64,000 nt of DNA from assembly GCA_049299095.1 (NCBI GenBank), contig JBAQWV010000022.1:32127-96126 (forward strand). Direction: 5' to 3'. The DNA is from JAAEKA01 sp049299095 (GTDB lineage: Bacteria; Chloroflexota; Anaerolineae; JAAEKA01). Shown piece by piece: positions 1 through 8,573 of this stretch. Position numbers and translations under genes: made by a program. How positions within the stretch are numbered: position 1 is the first letter of the stretch; each line of letters starts with the position of its first letter. Under the pieces are notes generated by a model. It saw only the letters and a list, made by a program, of their open reading frames with translations, did no database searches and was not told the DNA's origin.

Positions 1-621
1 GGCTCGATCATTCGATTGATCGAAAAGCCTAAAGAGCCACCGAGTGATCTGGCGCTGGTCGGTATTTACATGTTCGACCCGCATATCTTCGAGGCGGTTC
101 ACGCCATTAAACCCTCGTGGCGCGGCGAGCTGGAAATCACCGACGCGATCCAATGGCTGGTGGATAACGGCTACGCGGTGCATCCCTACGTGCATCGCGG
201 CTGGTGGATTGACACCGGCGCGCCGATTGACATGCTGGCCGCCAACGACAAGGTGCTGGAAGAGCTGAGCCACGAGATCAAGGGGTTTGTGGACAAAGAT
301 TCACGTGTCAGCGACAATGTGACCGTAGAAGTGGGTGCGGAGATCATTAACAGCGTGGTGCGCGGTCCGGCGATCATCGGTGAAGGTACGCGCATTATCA
401 ATTCCTACGTCGGGCCGTTCACGTCCATCTATCATCATTGCGTGATCGAAGACAGCGAAGTTGAGCACTGCATTGTGCTGGAAAATTCGCAGATCGTGGA
501 CATTCCCGCGCGCATTGCTGACAGCCTGCTGGGGCGGCAGGTCACGCTGATTCGCTCGCCCTACAAGCCCAAAGCCTACAAATTAACGCTGGGCGACCAC
601 AGCAAGATCGGTATTTTGTAG
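1..621 (+). CDS. rmlA: Glucose-1-phosphate thymidylyltransferase, long form (C-terminal part, cut by the window start)
   Basis: This enzyme joins dTTP and glucose-1-phosphate to dTDP-glucose, the first step to dTDP-rhamnose and related sugars. The frame is open from base 1, and 206 residues remain. The N-terminal nucleotide-binding G-x-G-T-R region lies outside the window. Visible are the end of the transferase domain (IRLIEKPKEPPSD and the WWIDTG sugar-site segment) and then, from about residue 95 of the fragment, imperfect hexapeptide turns (VGAEIINSVV, IIGEGTRI) that form a left-handed beta-helix. That C-terminal helix is typical of the roughly 355-residue long form found in Chloroflexota, actinobacteria and archaea, not of the short enterobacterial RmlA. 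rmlB follows after one gene on the same strand. The TTG at base 16 is internal, not a start. Confidence 0.9.
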   Translation, partial: GSIIRLIEKPKEPPSDLALVGIYMFDPHIFEAVHAIKPSWRGELEITDAIQWLVDNGYAVHPYVHRGWWIDTGAPIDMLAANDKVLEELSHEIKGFVDKDSRVSDNVTVEVGAEIINSVVRGPAIIGEGTRIINSYVGPFTSIYHHCVIEDSEVEHCIVLENSQIVDIPARIADSLLGRQVTLIRSPYKPKAYKLTLGDHSKIGIL

Positions 622-639
622 CCGCCGTGGAGTCGCTGT

Positions 640-1374
640 TTGCCTAGATCGTTACCGGCCCTGGCTGCGGGCATTCTGCAAAGCAATCAGGCTTGGCGCG
701 TTCAGTCTGACGCAGCCCGGCTGGACAGCGAACCGCTGCCGCCGGTTTATTACACAGAGTCCACCCTGTCGGCAACGACGGAGGCGGAGCGCGTGGCGCA
801 GACGGTGAGCGAACTGGCGCAGCGTTTGGCGCGCTTGCCGCACGCCTATCACGCGTGGCCTGTGTTCCATGCGGGCGCTTATTTCGATCTGTACCACGGC
901 CAGATGGCCGCGCTTAGCCGCGTTGAAGAGACACGCCGCATCGTGCGGGTGCGCTTGTATGCAGACCTGCTGGCCCCTGCGCTGCGCACCGCCGAACGCT
1001 ATTGGGTTGAAACGTTCTTGCCCGCGTATCATGCGGGCGCAGCCGCTGATGCTGCTGATGCTTTTCGTCAACATCTGTACGACGAAGCTGTGCCAACGTT
1101 AGCCGCGCGGCTGGAACAGGCGATCACCGTGGTGCAGGGTGCACTCGACCGCGTTACGCAGGATGTGACAGTGTTGGGCGTGCTGGGCGGTCTGGAAGAG
1201 CGTATCCAGCATCGGCCGCGGCCCGGCACGCGCATGGCGGATGGTTTGCCGGTGGTTCTGCAACGCCTGCCGCGCACTATGCCCACCTTGACCCTGGATT
1301 TGACCTTTCCCGCGCCGCTGGAGCGACCTTTGGGCCGCGAGGTCTGGCTGCGCTTCGAGCAAACACAAACGTGA
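640..1374 (+). CDS. Hypothetical protein between rmlA and rmlB
   Basis: I do not recognise this 244-residue protein. It begins with TTG 18 bases after the rmlA stop and ends 33 bases before rmlB, so it is very probably co-transcribed with both. The product is rich in Ala, Leu and Arg and looks mainly alpha-helical between about residues 45 and 180, with several His and Tyr residues (HAYHAWPVFHAGAYFDLYHG). There is no signal peptide or clear membrane segment. The C-terminal 50 residues are Pro- and Leu-rich and may form strands. Codon use matches the neighbours. A role linked to nucleotide-sugar synthesis is suggested only by position. Confidence 0.6.
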   Translation: MPRSLPALAAGILQSNQAWRVQSDAARLDSEPLPPVYYTESTLSATTEAERVAQTVSELAQRLARLPHAYHAWPVFHAGAYFDLYHGQMAALSRVEETRRIVRVRLYADLLAPALRTAERYWVETFLPAYHAGAAADAADAFRQHLYDEAVPTLAARLEQAITVVQGALDRVTQDVTVLGVLGGLEERIQHRPRPGTRMADGLPVVLQRLPRTMPTLTLDLTFPAPLERPLGREVWLRFEQTQT

Positions 1375-1407
1375 CCGTGGCGTCACGCATTCCCAAGGAG
1401 TTCTTTC

Positions 1408-2439
1408 ATGCGTCATTTGATGGTGACCGGCGGTGCCGGCTTTATCGGTTCCAACTTCGTGCGTTACTTGCTGGACAAGTACCCGGATTATCATGTACTG
1501 GTGTACGACAAGCTGACTTATGCGGGCAATCTTGATAACCTGCTGGATGTGCACACTGACCCGCGCTACGCTTTTATGCAGGGCGATATTTGCGACGCGG
1601 CCGCGGTCGAGCGCGCACTGACCGAATATCGCATTGATACCATCGTCAACTTTGCTGCAGCTACGCACGTAGACCGCTCGCTGATGGAGCCGGACGAATT
1701 CCTCAAGACCGACGTTAATGGCACATATGTGTTACTGGAAGCCGCACGCGCACACCAAATCGAACGCTATCACCAGATCAGCACCGACGAGGTCTATGGT
1801 CAGGTGTTGACGGGGCGTTCCACCGAGAACGATCCCTTGCATACACGCAGCCCTTATTCGGCCAGCAAGGCCGCAGGCGACTTGATGTGTATCGCCTACT
1901 ACACTAGTTTTGGCGTGCCGGTGACGATTACGCGCGGCTCGAACAACGTGGGGCCGTATCAGTATCCGGAGAAGGTGGTGCCGCTCTTCACCACTAACGC
2001 TATGGATGATCGCCCACTGCCGATCTACGGCGACGGCAAGCAGATGCGCGATTACCAGTATGTGCTGGATCACTGCGAAGGGATTGATTTTGTGCTGCAT
2101 CACGGCCAGCTTGGCGAAGTGTATAACGTGGGCACGGGTAGCGAGATGCACAACATTGACATGGCGCACTTGATTTTGGACACGCTCGGCAAGCCGCACA
2201 GCTTGATCCAGCCGATCACCGACCGCCCCGGCCATGACCGTCGCTACGCGCTGGATGTGAGCAAGCTGGAGGCTTTGGGCTGGCGTAGTCGCCACACCTG
2301 CGAAGAGGCTGTCGTCGCCACAGCCAACTGGTACGCGGCTAATGAATGGTGGTGGCGCAAGATCAAGAACGGCGAGCATTACAAGGAATATTACCAGCGC
2401 CAGTATGCCGGGCGCGAGGTTGGTAGCGCGCAGTCGTAA
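1408..2439 (+). CDS. rmlB: dTDP-glucose 4,6-dehydratase
   Basis: This NAD-dependent extended short-chain dehydrogenase turns dTDP-glucose into dTDP-4-keto-6-deoxyglucose in the cytoplasm, the second step of the dTDP-rhamnose pathway. The Rossmann motif GGAGFIGSN is at residues 8-16, the catalytic STDEVYGQ near 128 with the Thr-Asp-Glu triad typical of RmlB, and the active-site Tyr and Lys in YSASKAAGD near 150. ATHVDRSL and the substrate-site RDYQYVLDHCEGI segment are also family hallmarks. Its 343 residues match the usual length. An AAGGAG ribosome site lies just before the ATG. rmlC and rmlD are not in the window, so the end product could be rhamnose or another deoxysugar. Confidence 0.95.
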   Translation: MRHLMVTGGAGFIGSNFVRYLLDKYPDYHVLVYDKLTYAGNLDNLLDVHTDPRYAFMQGDICDAAAVERALTEYRIDTIVNFAAATHVDRSLMEPDEFLKTDVNGTYVLLEAARAHQIERYHQISTDEVYGQVLTGRSTENDPLHTRSPYSASKAAGDLMCIAYYTSFGVPVTITRGSNNVGPYQYPEKVVPLFTTNAMDDRPLPIYGDGKQMRDYQYVLDHCEGIDFVLHHGQLGEVYNVGTGSEMHNIDMAHLILDTLGKPHSLIQPITDRPGHDRRYALDVSKLEALGWRSRHTCEEAVVATANWYAANEWWWRKIKNGEHYKEYYQRQYAGREVGSAQS

Positions 2440-2665
2440 CTGTCCGGTGCTTGTCACAGGATCGGTTGTGGTTTAACCACCTGGTATGGCGCGGTTAGCA
2501 CGACTTTGCAGTTGCGCAGTTCATACCATCACGAGACGCCCAAGCCCGCAGGGCGGTATACAACTGCTCGATGAGTCTCGTTACCCCGCGTTGGCGGTGT
2601 GACTTGAAAATGCCAACTCGTCCATATCTCCGGCTGCGGAAATTAACCGGATTTCATTCCTCACC

Positions 2666-2695
2666 TTGACCTTGTGTATCCTTGCGGTGTACAAA
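2666..2695 (+). promoter_or_regulatory. Probable promoter of nhaA
   Basis: TTGACC at 2666-2671 and TACAAA at 2690-2695 are separated by 18 bases and resemble sigma-70 type -35 and -10 boxes. Transcription would begin near 2702 and leave a leader of about 100 bases before the nhaA ATG. Confidence 0.5.
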
Positions 2696-2702
2696 TGAGA
2701 GC

Positions 2703-2746
2703 GTACTTTTTCTTACTGTTTCCCTGACAATCAGCAGGTAAAGTAC
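2703..2746 (+). promoter_or_regulatory. Foldable 5' leader of nhaA
   Basis: Just after the predicted transcription start, GTACTTT (2703-2709) can pair with AAAGTAC (2740-2746). It encloses an inner CTGA-caa-TCAG hairpin (2724-2734). The RNA could be a simple structured leader or part of a cation-responsive element. Li+/Na+ riboswitches are known upstream of nhaA in other bacteria, but I cannot match this leader to any of those consensus structures. Confidence 0.3.
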
Positions 2747-2802
2747 ATCAGGATAAATTTCCTTCCACGCCTTAGCTGCTTTGAGACGAACTGGAGACTC
2801 GC

Positions 2803-4170
2803 ATGGCTGATAACAAACTGCAACGCGAATTACAGGAAAATATTGGATTTCGCGAACCGCCCGTCAACCAAATCATTCGCCCCTTCCAGCAATTCATGCA
2901 GATCGAAGCGTCCAGCGGCATTATTTTGCTGGTAGCGACCGCTATTGCTTTGTTTTGGGCTAACTCCGCCTGGGCCGACAGCTATTTTGAACTGCTTCAT
3001 ACCAAACTGGCGATCACCTTTGGCGATTTCGGCGTTAATCTTGACCTAAACCACTGGATTAACGACGCGCTGATGGCTGTGTTCTTTTTCCTGGTCGGGT
3101 TAGAGATCAAGCGCGAGCTTACCAGTGGCGAATTATCTTCCCCGCGCAAGGCGATCCTGCCGATGGCGGCGGCTGTGGGTGGCATGGTACTGCCCGCGCT
3201 GATCTACTCACTGCTGAATTGGGGCGGTGAAGGGCGCAATGGCTGGGGCATTCCGATGGCAACTGACATTGCTTTTGCGCTCGGCGTGCTGGCGCTGCTG
3301 GGCAACCGCGTGCCTGCCACATTGAAAATCTTTCTGACCGCGCTGGCGATTGTGGACGATCTCGGTGCGGTGCTGGTAATTGCAGTCTTTTACACAGAAC
3401 AGATTGCTTTCACCTGGTTGATGGTGGCTGCGGTGATGCTGGTATTGATGCTGTTGTTGAACCGGCTGGGTGTGCGCAACCCAGTGGCCTATGCACTGTT
3501 TGGCTTGGTATTATGGTTTGCCATGCTGCAATCAGGCGTCCACGCCACCATCGCGGGCGTGCTGGCTGCCTTGACCATCCCCTCCACACGGCAGTTGAAT
3601 ACCAAGCAGTTTGTTGCCTGGAACCGCCAAGCCTTACAGGCGTTGGAAAAAGATTCGCACACTTCAACCGCCGGGCACGGACATGATGACACCCAACGCA
3701 CCGTACTGCAAGCAATGGAAAGCGCCATTCAGCACGCTGAATCTCCCTTGCAGCGTCTGGAACACACCCTGGCACTGCCGGTGGCTTACGTGATCATGCC
3801 CATCTTCGCACTGGCGAACGCCGGGGTCGCGGTGGCAGGTGATCTGGGCGCTCAGCTAGCCAGTCCGGTGAGCCTCGGTATTATCCTCGGCCTGGTGCTG
3901 GGCAAGCAGTTGGGTGTGCTGCTCTTTACCTGGCTGGCTGTGCGCAGCGGCCTCACCGAGCTACCGCAGGGTGTCACCTGGCGACACATCTACGGCGCAG
4001 CCTGGCTCGCTGGCATTGGTTTCACGATGGCCCTGTTCATCAACGGGCTGGCTTTTGCTGGTAACCCGCTACAGGACACGGCCAAGATTGGCATCCTGGT
4101 GGCGTCTGTCATCTCCGGTGTGGGCGGTTACATGTTGCTGCGCACCACGCCAGCCCGCCGCGCGGCCTGA
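2803..4170 (+). CDS. nhaA: Na+/H+ antiporter NhaA
   Basis: NhaA is an inner-membrane antiporter that expels Na+ or Li+ in exchange for protons and keeps internal pH and sodium in balance. The 455-residue product has about 12 hydrophobic helices. The hallmark ALAIVDDLGAVLVIAVFY, around residue 180, contains the paired aspartates that bind the ion. WINDALMAVFFFLVGLEIKR in the first third and the conserved ATDIAFALGVL segment also fit the family. A hydrophilic, His-rich loop of about 50 residues (around 265-315) sits in the middle; this loop is long in many non-enteric NhaA proteins. GGAG precedes the ATG by seven bases. It appears to be transcribed alone and ends at a strong terminator. Confidence 0.95.
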   Translation: MADNKLQRELQENIGFREPPVNQIIRPFQQFMQIEASSGIILLVATAIALFWANSAWADSYFELLHTKLAITFGDFGVNLDLNHWINDALMAVFFFLVGLEIKRELTSGELSSPRKAILPMAAAVGGMVLPALIYSLLNWGGEGRNGWGIPMATDIAFALGVLALLGNRVPATLKIFLTALAIVDDLGAVLVIAVFYTEQIAFTWLMVAAVMLVLMLLLNRLGVRNPVAYALFGLVLWFAMLQSGVHATIAGVLAALTIPSTRQLNTKQFVAWNRQALQALEKDSHTSTAGHGHDDTQRTVLQAMESAIQHAESPLQRLEHTLALPVAYVIMPIFALANAGVAVAGDLGAQLASPVSLGIILGLVLGKQLGVLLFTWLAVRSGLTELPQGVTWRHIYGAAWLAGIGFTMALFINGLAFAGNPLQDTAKIGILVASVISGVGGYMLLRTTPARRAA

Positions 4171-4182
4171 TCGAGACACATA

Positions 4183-4218
4183 AAAACAGGGCAACCCCGC
4201 GCGGGGTTGCCCTGTTTT
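4183..4218. terminator. Bidirectional intrinsic terminator between nhaA and the lipase gene
   Basis: This is a perfect 36-base palindrome whose arms, AAAACAGGGCAACCCCGC and its exact complement, meet with no unpaired centre. In RNA it forms a GC-rich hairpin flanked by A and U runs on either side, so it can stop transcription of both converging genes. Confidence 0.92.
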
Positions 4219-4246
4219 GGTTTTCAGCAGTGGTCTTGGGTTGTTT

Positions 4247-5110
4247 TCAACGTGCGGCCAGCACCGCGTACTCCAGCGCGGCGATGTAGTTCAGGATGGC
4301 GTGATCGGCCAGCCCCCGCGACTTGACCATGCCCGGATGCAGCCACGGCAGCCGAGCTTGATAGAGCAGTTGTCCCAGCACTTGCCGCCGCGCCACATGC
4401 CACGGCTCCGGATCGCGCAATACATGGCCCTGGGCGGTCAGAAATACCTGCTCGCCTACATGCCAATAGCCCAGCGCAGTGGGTGGCGTGCCCGTCACCA
4501 CGTCGCAACAGTTGACGAAGCGGTACACTGGCAGCCCGTCCAACTGGTGCATGAAGTCCAGATTACCGGGCCGCGGGGAACCAAACGTTACCAGCGACAT
4601 CGGCGCACGCCGGGCCGCGGCCAGCGTTGCCAACGCAGCGCCGAGGCTGTAGCCAGTGTACCAGACCGGCAAACCCTCCGCAGCGAGCGCATCCAGCGCC
4701 TGCGTTACCGCGGGCCAGACTTCATTCAAGGCAGCGCGAAAGCCGCTATGCACTTCCGGTTGCAGGGCCATCGGCGTCAGCTCGAACTGTCCATCTGTCC
4801 ACAGGTCTAGCCAGACCATGAACTCGGTGCCGCGGAAGACGAGGAACGCGAAGCCGTCGCCGCGCGCCAGAAAGCCCTGCGTGCTGGCTCCGTTGAAGGT
4901 AGCCACCAACTGCAAGCCCACGCGCGGCAACAGCGCCGCAATCACATCCTCTCGGCAGTAGGCCAACTGGCACAAACTCGCCAGCCACCAGGCATTGCCC
5001 AGCACCAAGCCAGTTTCCCCCGCGTCGAAGCGCGGCATCTGCTCCACGTTGCGCAGCAGGGGCCGCCGGTCGGGAAAGACCAAACCGGTGTAGCTGTAAT
5101 CGGTGTTCAT
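4247..5110 (-). CDS. Lipase (class 3) family alpha/beta hydrolase
   Basis: A 287-residue serine hydrolase related to fungal-type class 3 lipases, which cleave ester bonds of acylglycerols or other lipids. The nucleophile elbow GYSLGAALATLAA lies around residue 155, preceded by VFRGTEF near residue 95, the usual oxyanion-side strand of this family. An Asp in NCCDVVTGTPP near 205 and a His in the last third could complete the triad. I see no signal peptide, so it is probably cytoplasmic or peripheral. It starts seven bases after an ABC permease gene and is the last gene of that operon, which may mean the exporter and the hydrolase handle related lipid-like substrates. That link is inference. 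Confidence 0.85.
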   Translation of the reverse strand: MNTDYSYTGLVFPDRRPLLRNVEQMPRFDAGETGLVLGNAWWLASLCQLAYCREDVIAALLPRVGLQLVATFNGASTQGFLARGDGFAFLVFRGTEFMVWLDLWTDGQFELTPMALQPEVHSGFRAALNEVWPAVTQALDALAAEGLPVWYTGYSLGAALATLAAARRAPMSLVTFGSPRPGNLDFMHQLDGLPVYRFVNCCDVVTGTPPTALGYWHVGEQVFLTAQGHVLRDPEPWHVARRQVLGQLLYQARLPWLHPGMVKSRGLADHAILNYIAALEYAVLAAR

Positions 5111-5117
5111 GGCCGGG

Positions 5118-6008
5118 TTAGTAGCCCGATTCTAGATCAATCATCCCCTTTTCCTTGGCCATGTGTAACGCCCAGCGGTAAAAGTAGAATGAACTGATCA
5201 GCAGTACGACCGTAAAACCGGCCAGAATGGCCACCAGGGCCTCATTCGACAGGAAAGCCAATGTCTTGAACCCAGCCGCTTCTGCGCCCAGCAGCGCGCG
5301 CCGCGCGGCTTCCAACCAGTACGTCACCGGCAGCAGAAAGCCGATCCAGCGCAGCCAGGTGGGCAGAATGTCCAGCGGGAAGATTGCGCCGCTGAACAAG
5401 TACATGGCACCCGCCACTGCCTCGCCGACCGACCAGAAGTGCCGCGCCATGCTCATCGTCCACGAGCCCATAATCAAGCCCAACCCGGCCAGCGCCGTCA
5501 CTCCCAGCACGGTGCTGATCAGCAGCAACGGCCAGTTGATGCTGCCGAGGTAAATGGGCAGGTGAAAGACCAGTTTGCCGAAGGTAATGGTAATCAGCAC
5601 CGAGATCGTGCCGATAATCAGGCGGGCCACGCCGCGGCCAAACAGGTATGTGTAGCCGTTGATCGGCGCGGTGTACAAATTTTTTGCCACGCGATAGTGC
5701 TCGCGGTCGTCAATGATCGCCCAACTGACACCCGTGATCACCATGCCGACCAGGATATACAGCGCGTTGCCCAAGAAGATGTACGGGAACATCGGCTCCT
5801 GAAAGGCGCTATTCGTAATCACCGCGTACATTACCACCAGAATCAGCGAGCTGGCCAGCGGGCGGACGATGGAATAGACCGCGAATAGGAAGGGGTCAGC
5901 CCAGTTCGATTCAATCTGCCAGCCCAGCCAGGTGGCGACGATGAAGCTGCGCAGAGAATCGTTGCGACGCACCAGCGGCGCGTCTAACAGGCGTTGTGAG
6001 ATGGTCAT
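5118..6008 (-). CDS. ABC-2 type transporter permease (second permease of the exporter)
   Basis: A 296-residue membrane protein with six predicted helices, of the ABC-2 permease superfamily used by DrrB-like drug and lipid exporters. Recognisable features are the long first cytoplasmic stretch, helices around residues 45-65, 75-100, 130-150, 160-185, 195-215 and 250-275, and a conserved LPVTYWLEAARRALLG segment like the family's late signature. It lies ten bases after the other permease gene. With that gene and the upstream ATPase it should form a complete exporter with two different membrane subunits. The cargo cannot be told from the sequence. Confidence 0.87.
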   Translation of the reverse strand: MTISQRLLDAPLVRRNDSLRSFIVATWLGWQIESNWADPFLFAVYSIVRPLASSLILVVMYAVITNSAFQEPMFPYIFLGNALYILVGMVITGVSWAIIDDREHYRVAKNLYTAPINGYTYLFGRGVARLIIGTISVLITITFGKLVFHLPIYLGSINWPLLLISTVLGVTALAGLGLIMGSWTMSMARHFWSVGEAVAGAMYLFSGAIFPLDILPTWLRWIGFLLPVTYWLEAARRALLGAEAAGFKTLAFLSNEALVAILAGFTVVLLISSFYFYRWALHMAKEKGMIDLESGY

Positions 6009-6018
6009 GGAGCCTCCT

Positions 6019-6861
6019 TTACCGACGTCGTTCGATCAGGCGGCCCTGCTCGCGACCCACCTGCTCCAGCTTGGCCAGCAGGAAGTAGGCCACGGTGATA
6101 AAAATCACGGCCAGCACCGACAGAATCGTCAATTCGATCTTCGGCGACAGGAAGCCGAGCGTCGGATCGCCGCTGAACATCAACTGGCGCATGGCGTCCA
6201 GTCCCAGCGTTAACGGGATCACCGAAGCCAGGCTGGCAGCCAGCGCACCCAGCGCGCGCACTGGGAAGTACAAACCCGATGCCAGGTAGATCGGCTCCTG
6301 TAACAAGTTTGAAAGATGCCAGGCCTCACGGCCAGCCACCAGAAACACTGACGCGAAGACCATACCCATACCGTACAGCGCGGCCATCGTCATGGTAAAC
6401 ACCACCACTAGCAGCAGCGGGTCGCTGATGTGATAGCTGACGTTGAACAGGAAAGAGCAGATGATGATGATCACGGTGGCGCGCGTGGCGGTCATCACCA
6501 GCCCGCCGACAGCCATGCCCAGCAGCACAGCCATCATCGGTCCCGGCGACAGCACGTACATCTCCAGGTTGCCTTGGTCTTTGTCCCAATACAACTGGCT
6601 GGCCATGCTCCAAAGCACGTTCAGCCAGAACGCGGTCATCGCACCGCCCAGCACCGCAAAGCCGGTATATTCAGCCGGGGCACCGATGGCGCGGTACAAA
6701 AACACATACCCGGCCACCGACATCACCGGCAAAAACGTTTCAAAGAACATCCAACTGCGCTCGCGAAATGCGCCCACGATGCGCGGATACGCCCGCGCCC
6801 ACATGGTCGCCCAGAACAGGCGCAGCCCATTGGCTTTAAATACACGCGATTGTTCGACCAT
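6019..6861 (-). CDS. ABC-2 type transporter permease (first permease of the exporter)
   Basis: A 280-residue integral membrane protein of the ABC-2 family with about six helices. The segment SVIPLTLGLDAMRQLMFSG near residue 210 is the conserved pre-helix region of DrrB/NodJ-like permeases. It pairs with the following permease and the upstream ATPase in one minus-strand operon. The gap of 93 bases to the ATPase gene is longer than the other gaps in the operon and contains a hairpin, so its expression could be set separately. Confidence 0.87.
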   Translation of the reverse strand: MVEQSRVFKANGLRLFWATMWARAYPRIVGAFRERSWMFFETFLPVMSVAGYVFLYRAIGAPAEYTGFAVLGGAMTAFWLNVLWSMASQLYWDKDQGNLEMYVLSPGPMMAVLLGMAVGGLVMTATRATVIIIICSFLFNVSYHISDPLLLVVVFTMTMAALYGMGMVFASVFLVAGREAWHLSNLLQEPIYLASGLYFPVRALGALAASLASVIPLTLGLDAMRQLMFSGDPTLGFLSPKIELTILSVLAVIFITVAYFLLAKLEQVGREQGRLIERRR

Positions 6862-6905
6862 AAGAAGTCCTTGATGTTAGCAGAGAAGGAAATAAGTACA
6901 CAAGG

Positions 6906-6930
6906 GAGGCCAGCGGGAACGGCTGGTCTC
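6906..6930 (-). other. Hairpin between exporter ATPase and permease genes
   Basis: GAGGCCAGC (6906-6914) pairs with GCTGGTCTC (6922-6930) across a seven-base loop, with one G-U pair. No U-run follows on the minus strand, so it may stabilise or process the mRNA and need not end it. Next to it, around 6940-6962, lies a run of short AAGTAG/AAGCAG-type repeats. Confidence 0.4.
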
Positions 6931-6954
6931 TGATCGTGCTACCTGCTTACTTAT

Positions 6955-7986
6955 CTACTTGCTTTCCTCGGCACTCGCCGTATCCACGTCCAGCCGCCGA
7001 CCGACCAGGTCAATGAACACATCTTCCAGCGTGGGGTCGCGCTTTTCCAGCGAGAGCAGCGTTGAGCCGCGTTCGTGCAAATGCTGGAGAACGTTCGACA
7101 GCGCGTCGTCTGTTTCCAGGATCAGGCTCAGTTCGTGCGCGCCCTCCAGTTCGGTGATCGTCACCTGCCGCACGCCCGGCACCGCTTCCAGCCATTGATC
7201 GCTGCCCGCAGGCCGCTGATCCAACGGCGCCACGCGCAGCGTATAGACTGTCTCGCGGCGCAGGCGGCGTTTTAGATTCGCCGGGGTGTCCAGTGCCAGC
7301 AGCTTGCCGCGATCAATAATCGCCAGCCGCTCACACAGTTCATCAGCCTCAGCCATGTAGTGCGTGGTTAGCAACAGGGTGCGGTCGGGGTGGGCGCGCA
7401 TCCATGTCATAACGAAATCGCGCACTTGGCGCGCCGCGGCCACATCCAGCCCTAACGTCGGTTCATCCAGAAACACCACGTCGGGGTCGCTGATGAAGCC
7501 GCGGATGAAGTTCATCTTTTGACGCAGGCCGGTGGACAGATCGGAGATCTTGGTACGGCGGCGATCCTGCAAGCCAACCACTTCCAGCATCTCATTGATG
7601 CGCTGTCTGGCGACTTTACTGTCCAGTCCGTAGAAACGGGCAAACATCCATAAGTTTTCTTCGACGGTCAGCAGGCCGTAGCCACTGGTTTCGCCGCCAC
7701 TGACCATGCTGATGCGCCGTCGCACTTCCTGCGCGTCGGTGGCTACGTCCAGTCCCAGCACGCGGGCGCGCCCACTGGTGGGTAACAATAACGTGGTCAG
7801 AATCTTGATCAGGGTGGTTTTGCCTGCACCGTTCGGGCCGAGCAGGCCAAACACCTGGCCGCGCGGCACTTCCAGATTGACATCCTGTAACGCAACGATC
7901 TCTTTCGGATCGTCCTTGCGCTTCGGGCCGCGCAGCTTGTACACGCGGCCGAGCGTCTCGACAATGATAGCAGATTGATCAGACAT
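6955..7986 (-). CDS. ABC exporter ATP-binding protein, DrrA-like
   Basis: This 343-residue ATPase energises the two downstream ABC-2 permeases. It shows Walker A GLLGPNGAGKTTLIKIL (around residues 48-64), a Q-loop near 95, the signature DLSTGLRQKMN near 150, Walker B VVFLDEPTLGLD and the H-loop LLTTHYMAEADELCERL. The Ser-Thr-Gly-Leu-Arg signature and the C-terminal extension of about 100 residues are typical of the DrrA/daunorubicin-resistance subfamily. It is the first gene of the operon and is divergent from a Nudix gene, so its promoter must lie in the short region 7987-8060. Confidence 0.92.
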   Translation of the reverse strand: MSDQSAIIVETLGRVYKLRGPKRKDDPKEIVALQDVNLEVPRGQVFGLLGPNGAGKTTLIKILTTLLLPTSGRARVLGLDVATDAQEVRRRISMVSGGETSGYGLLTVEENLWMFARFYGLDSKVARQRINEMLEVVGLQDRRRTKISDLSTGLRQKMNFIRGFISDPDVVFLDEPTLGLDVAAARQVRDFVMTWMRAHPDRTLLLTTHYMAEADELCERLAIIDRGKLLALDTPANLKRRLRRETVYTLRVAPLDQRPAGSDQWLEAVPGVRQVTITELEGAHELSLILETDDALSNVLQHLHERGSTLLSLEKRDPTLEDVFIDLVGRRLDVDTASAEESK

Positions 7987-8032
7987 AAAAGGGTTCCTGC
8001 CTGGTGTAAATGAAAAAAAGAAGAAGAAACTC

Positions 8033-8061
8033 TTGTTTAGGAAGATGCTCGGTGTTACAAT
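8033..8061 (+). promoter_or_regulatory. Promoter of the Nudix gene, predicting a leaderless or nearly leaderless mRNA
   Basis: TTGTTT (8033-8038) and TACAAT (8056-8061) are exactly 17 bases apart, and a TG one base before the -10 makes it an extended -10. Transcription would start at about 8068-8069, which is where the in-frame ATG at 8069 begins. This argues against the upstream TTG at 8033 as the translation start. Confidence 0.6.
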
Positions 8062-8068
8062 GTCAGCT

Positions 8069-8569
8069 ATGCCACAACATAGCTTATTACCCAGCCGTTG
8101 GCTGGCGACCTTGTATCACGTTGCTTATCCGTGGGTGCGCCGCTGGTGGCGCATCACTGCGCCAGTGCGTTTAGGCGTACGGACGATTGTACTGGACGCG
8201 CAGGGACGCGTGCTGCTGGTACGACATGCCTATGGTTCGGAGGGATGGGGATTCCCCGGTGGAGCGCCGAAGAAGCGCGAACCGTTGGCAGAGACAGCCC
8301 GTCGTGAGGTATGGGAAGAAACGGGGGTGCGTTGTCGCGTGGAACGCCTACTGGGCGTTTACGACAGTTTTGCTGAGGGTAAAAGCGACCACGTCACGTT
8401 ATTTGTCTGCACAGCCCTAGATGCTGAACGGGCCAAGCCCAGCAGCCCGGAGATCAAAGCCGCAGCTTTTTTCGCGCTGGATGCCTTGCCTGTTGAAGCA
8501 TCGGATGGAACCCGGCGGCGTCTGGCCGAGCTACAAACACCCAATGCCAGCTTTTCCGGGTTCTGGTAA
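8069..8569 (+). CDS. Nudix hydrolase
   Basis: A 166-residue Nudix enzyme that hydrolyses a nucleoside diphosphate linked to another moiety. The Nudix box runs from GGAPKKREPLAET through the metal-binding REVWEETG, and the surrounding strands WGFPGG and VTLFVCTALDAE fit the fold. The N-terminal 35 residues are Trp- and Arg-rich (YHVAYPWVRRWWRITAPVRLG), a pattern found in Nudix proteins that associate with membranes. I chose the ATG at 8069 because the predicted promoter runs over the earlier in-frame starts (TTG 8033, ATG 8045, ATG 8060). The substrate cannot be assigned. Confidence 0.88.
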   Translation: MPQHSLLPSRWLATLYHVAYPWVRRWWRITAPVRLGVRTIVLDAQGRVLLVRHAYGSEGWGFPGGAPKKREPLAETARREVWEETGVRCRVERLLGVYDSFAEGKSDHVTLFVCTALDAERAKPSSPEIKAAAFFALDALPVEASDGTRRRLAELQTPNASFSGFW

Positions 8570-8573
8570 CCCG

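Larger units (their letters stand above)
2440..2802. other. Intergenic region upstream of nhaA
   Basis: These 363 bases hold no convincing gene. The last 140 bases contain a likely promoter and a foldable leader, listed separately. The first 220 bases lie downstream of rmlB. I found no clear intrinsic terminator there, although the short complementary segments GGTTGTGGTTTAACCACC and GAGACG/CGTCTC-like pieces could form weak hairpins. Confidence 0.5.

Noticed and set aside
1732..2457. Long open frame on the minus strand across rmlB
   Set aside because: It is the complement of a gene with all RmlB motifs and its translation is a Val/Ala/His-rich shadow without family features.
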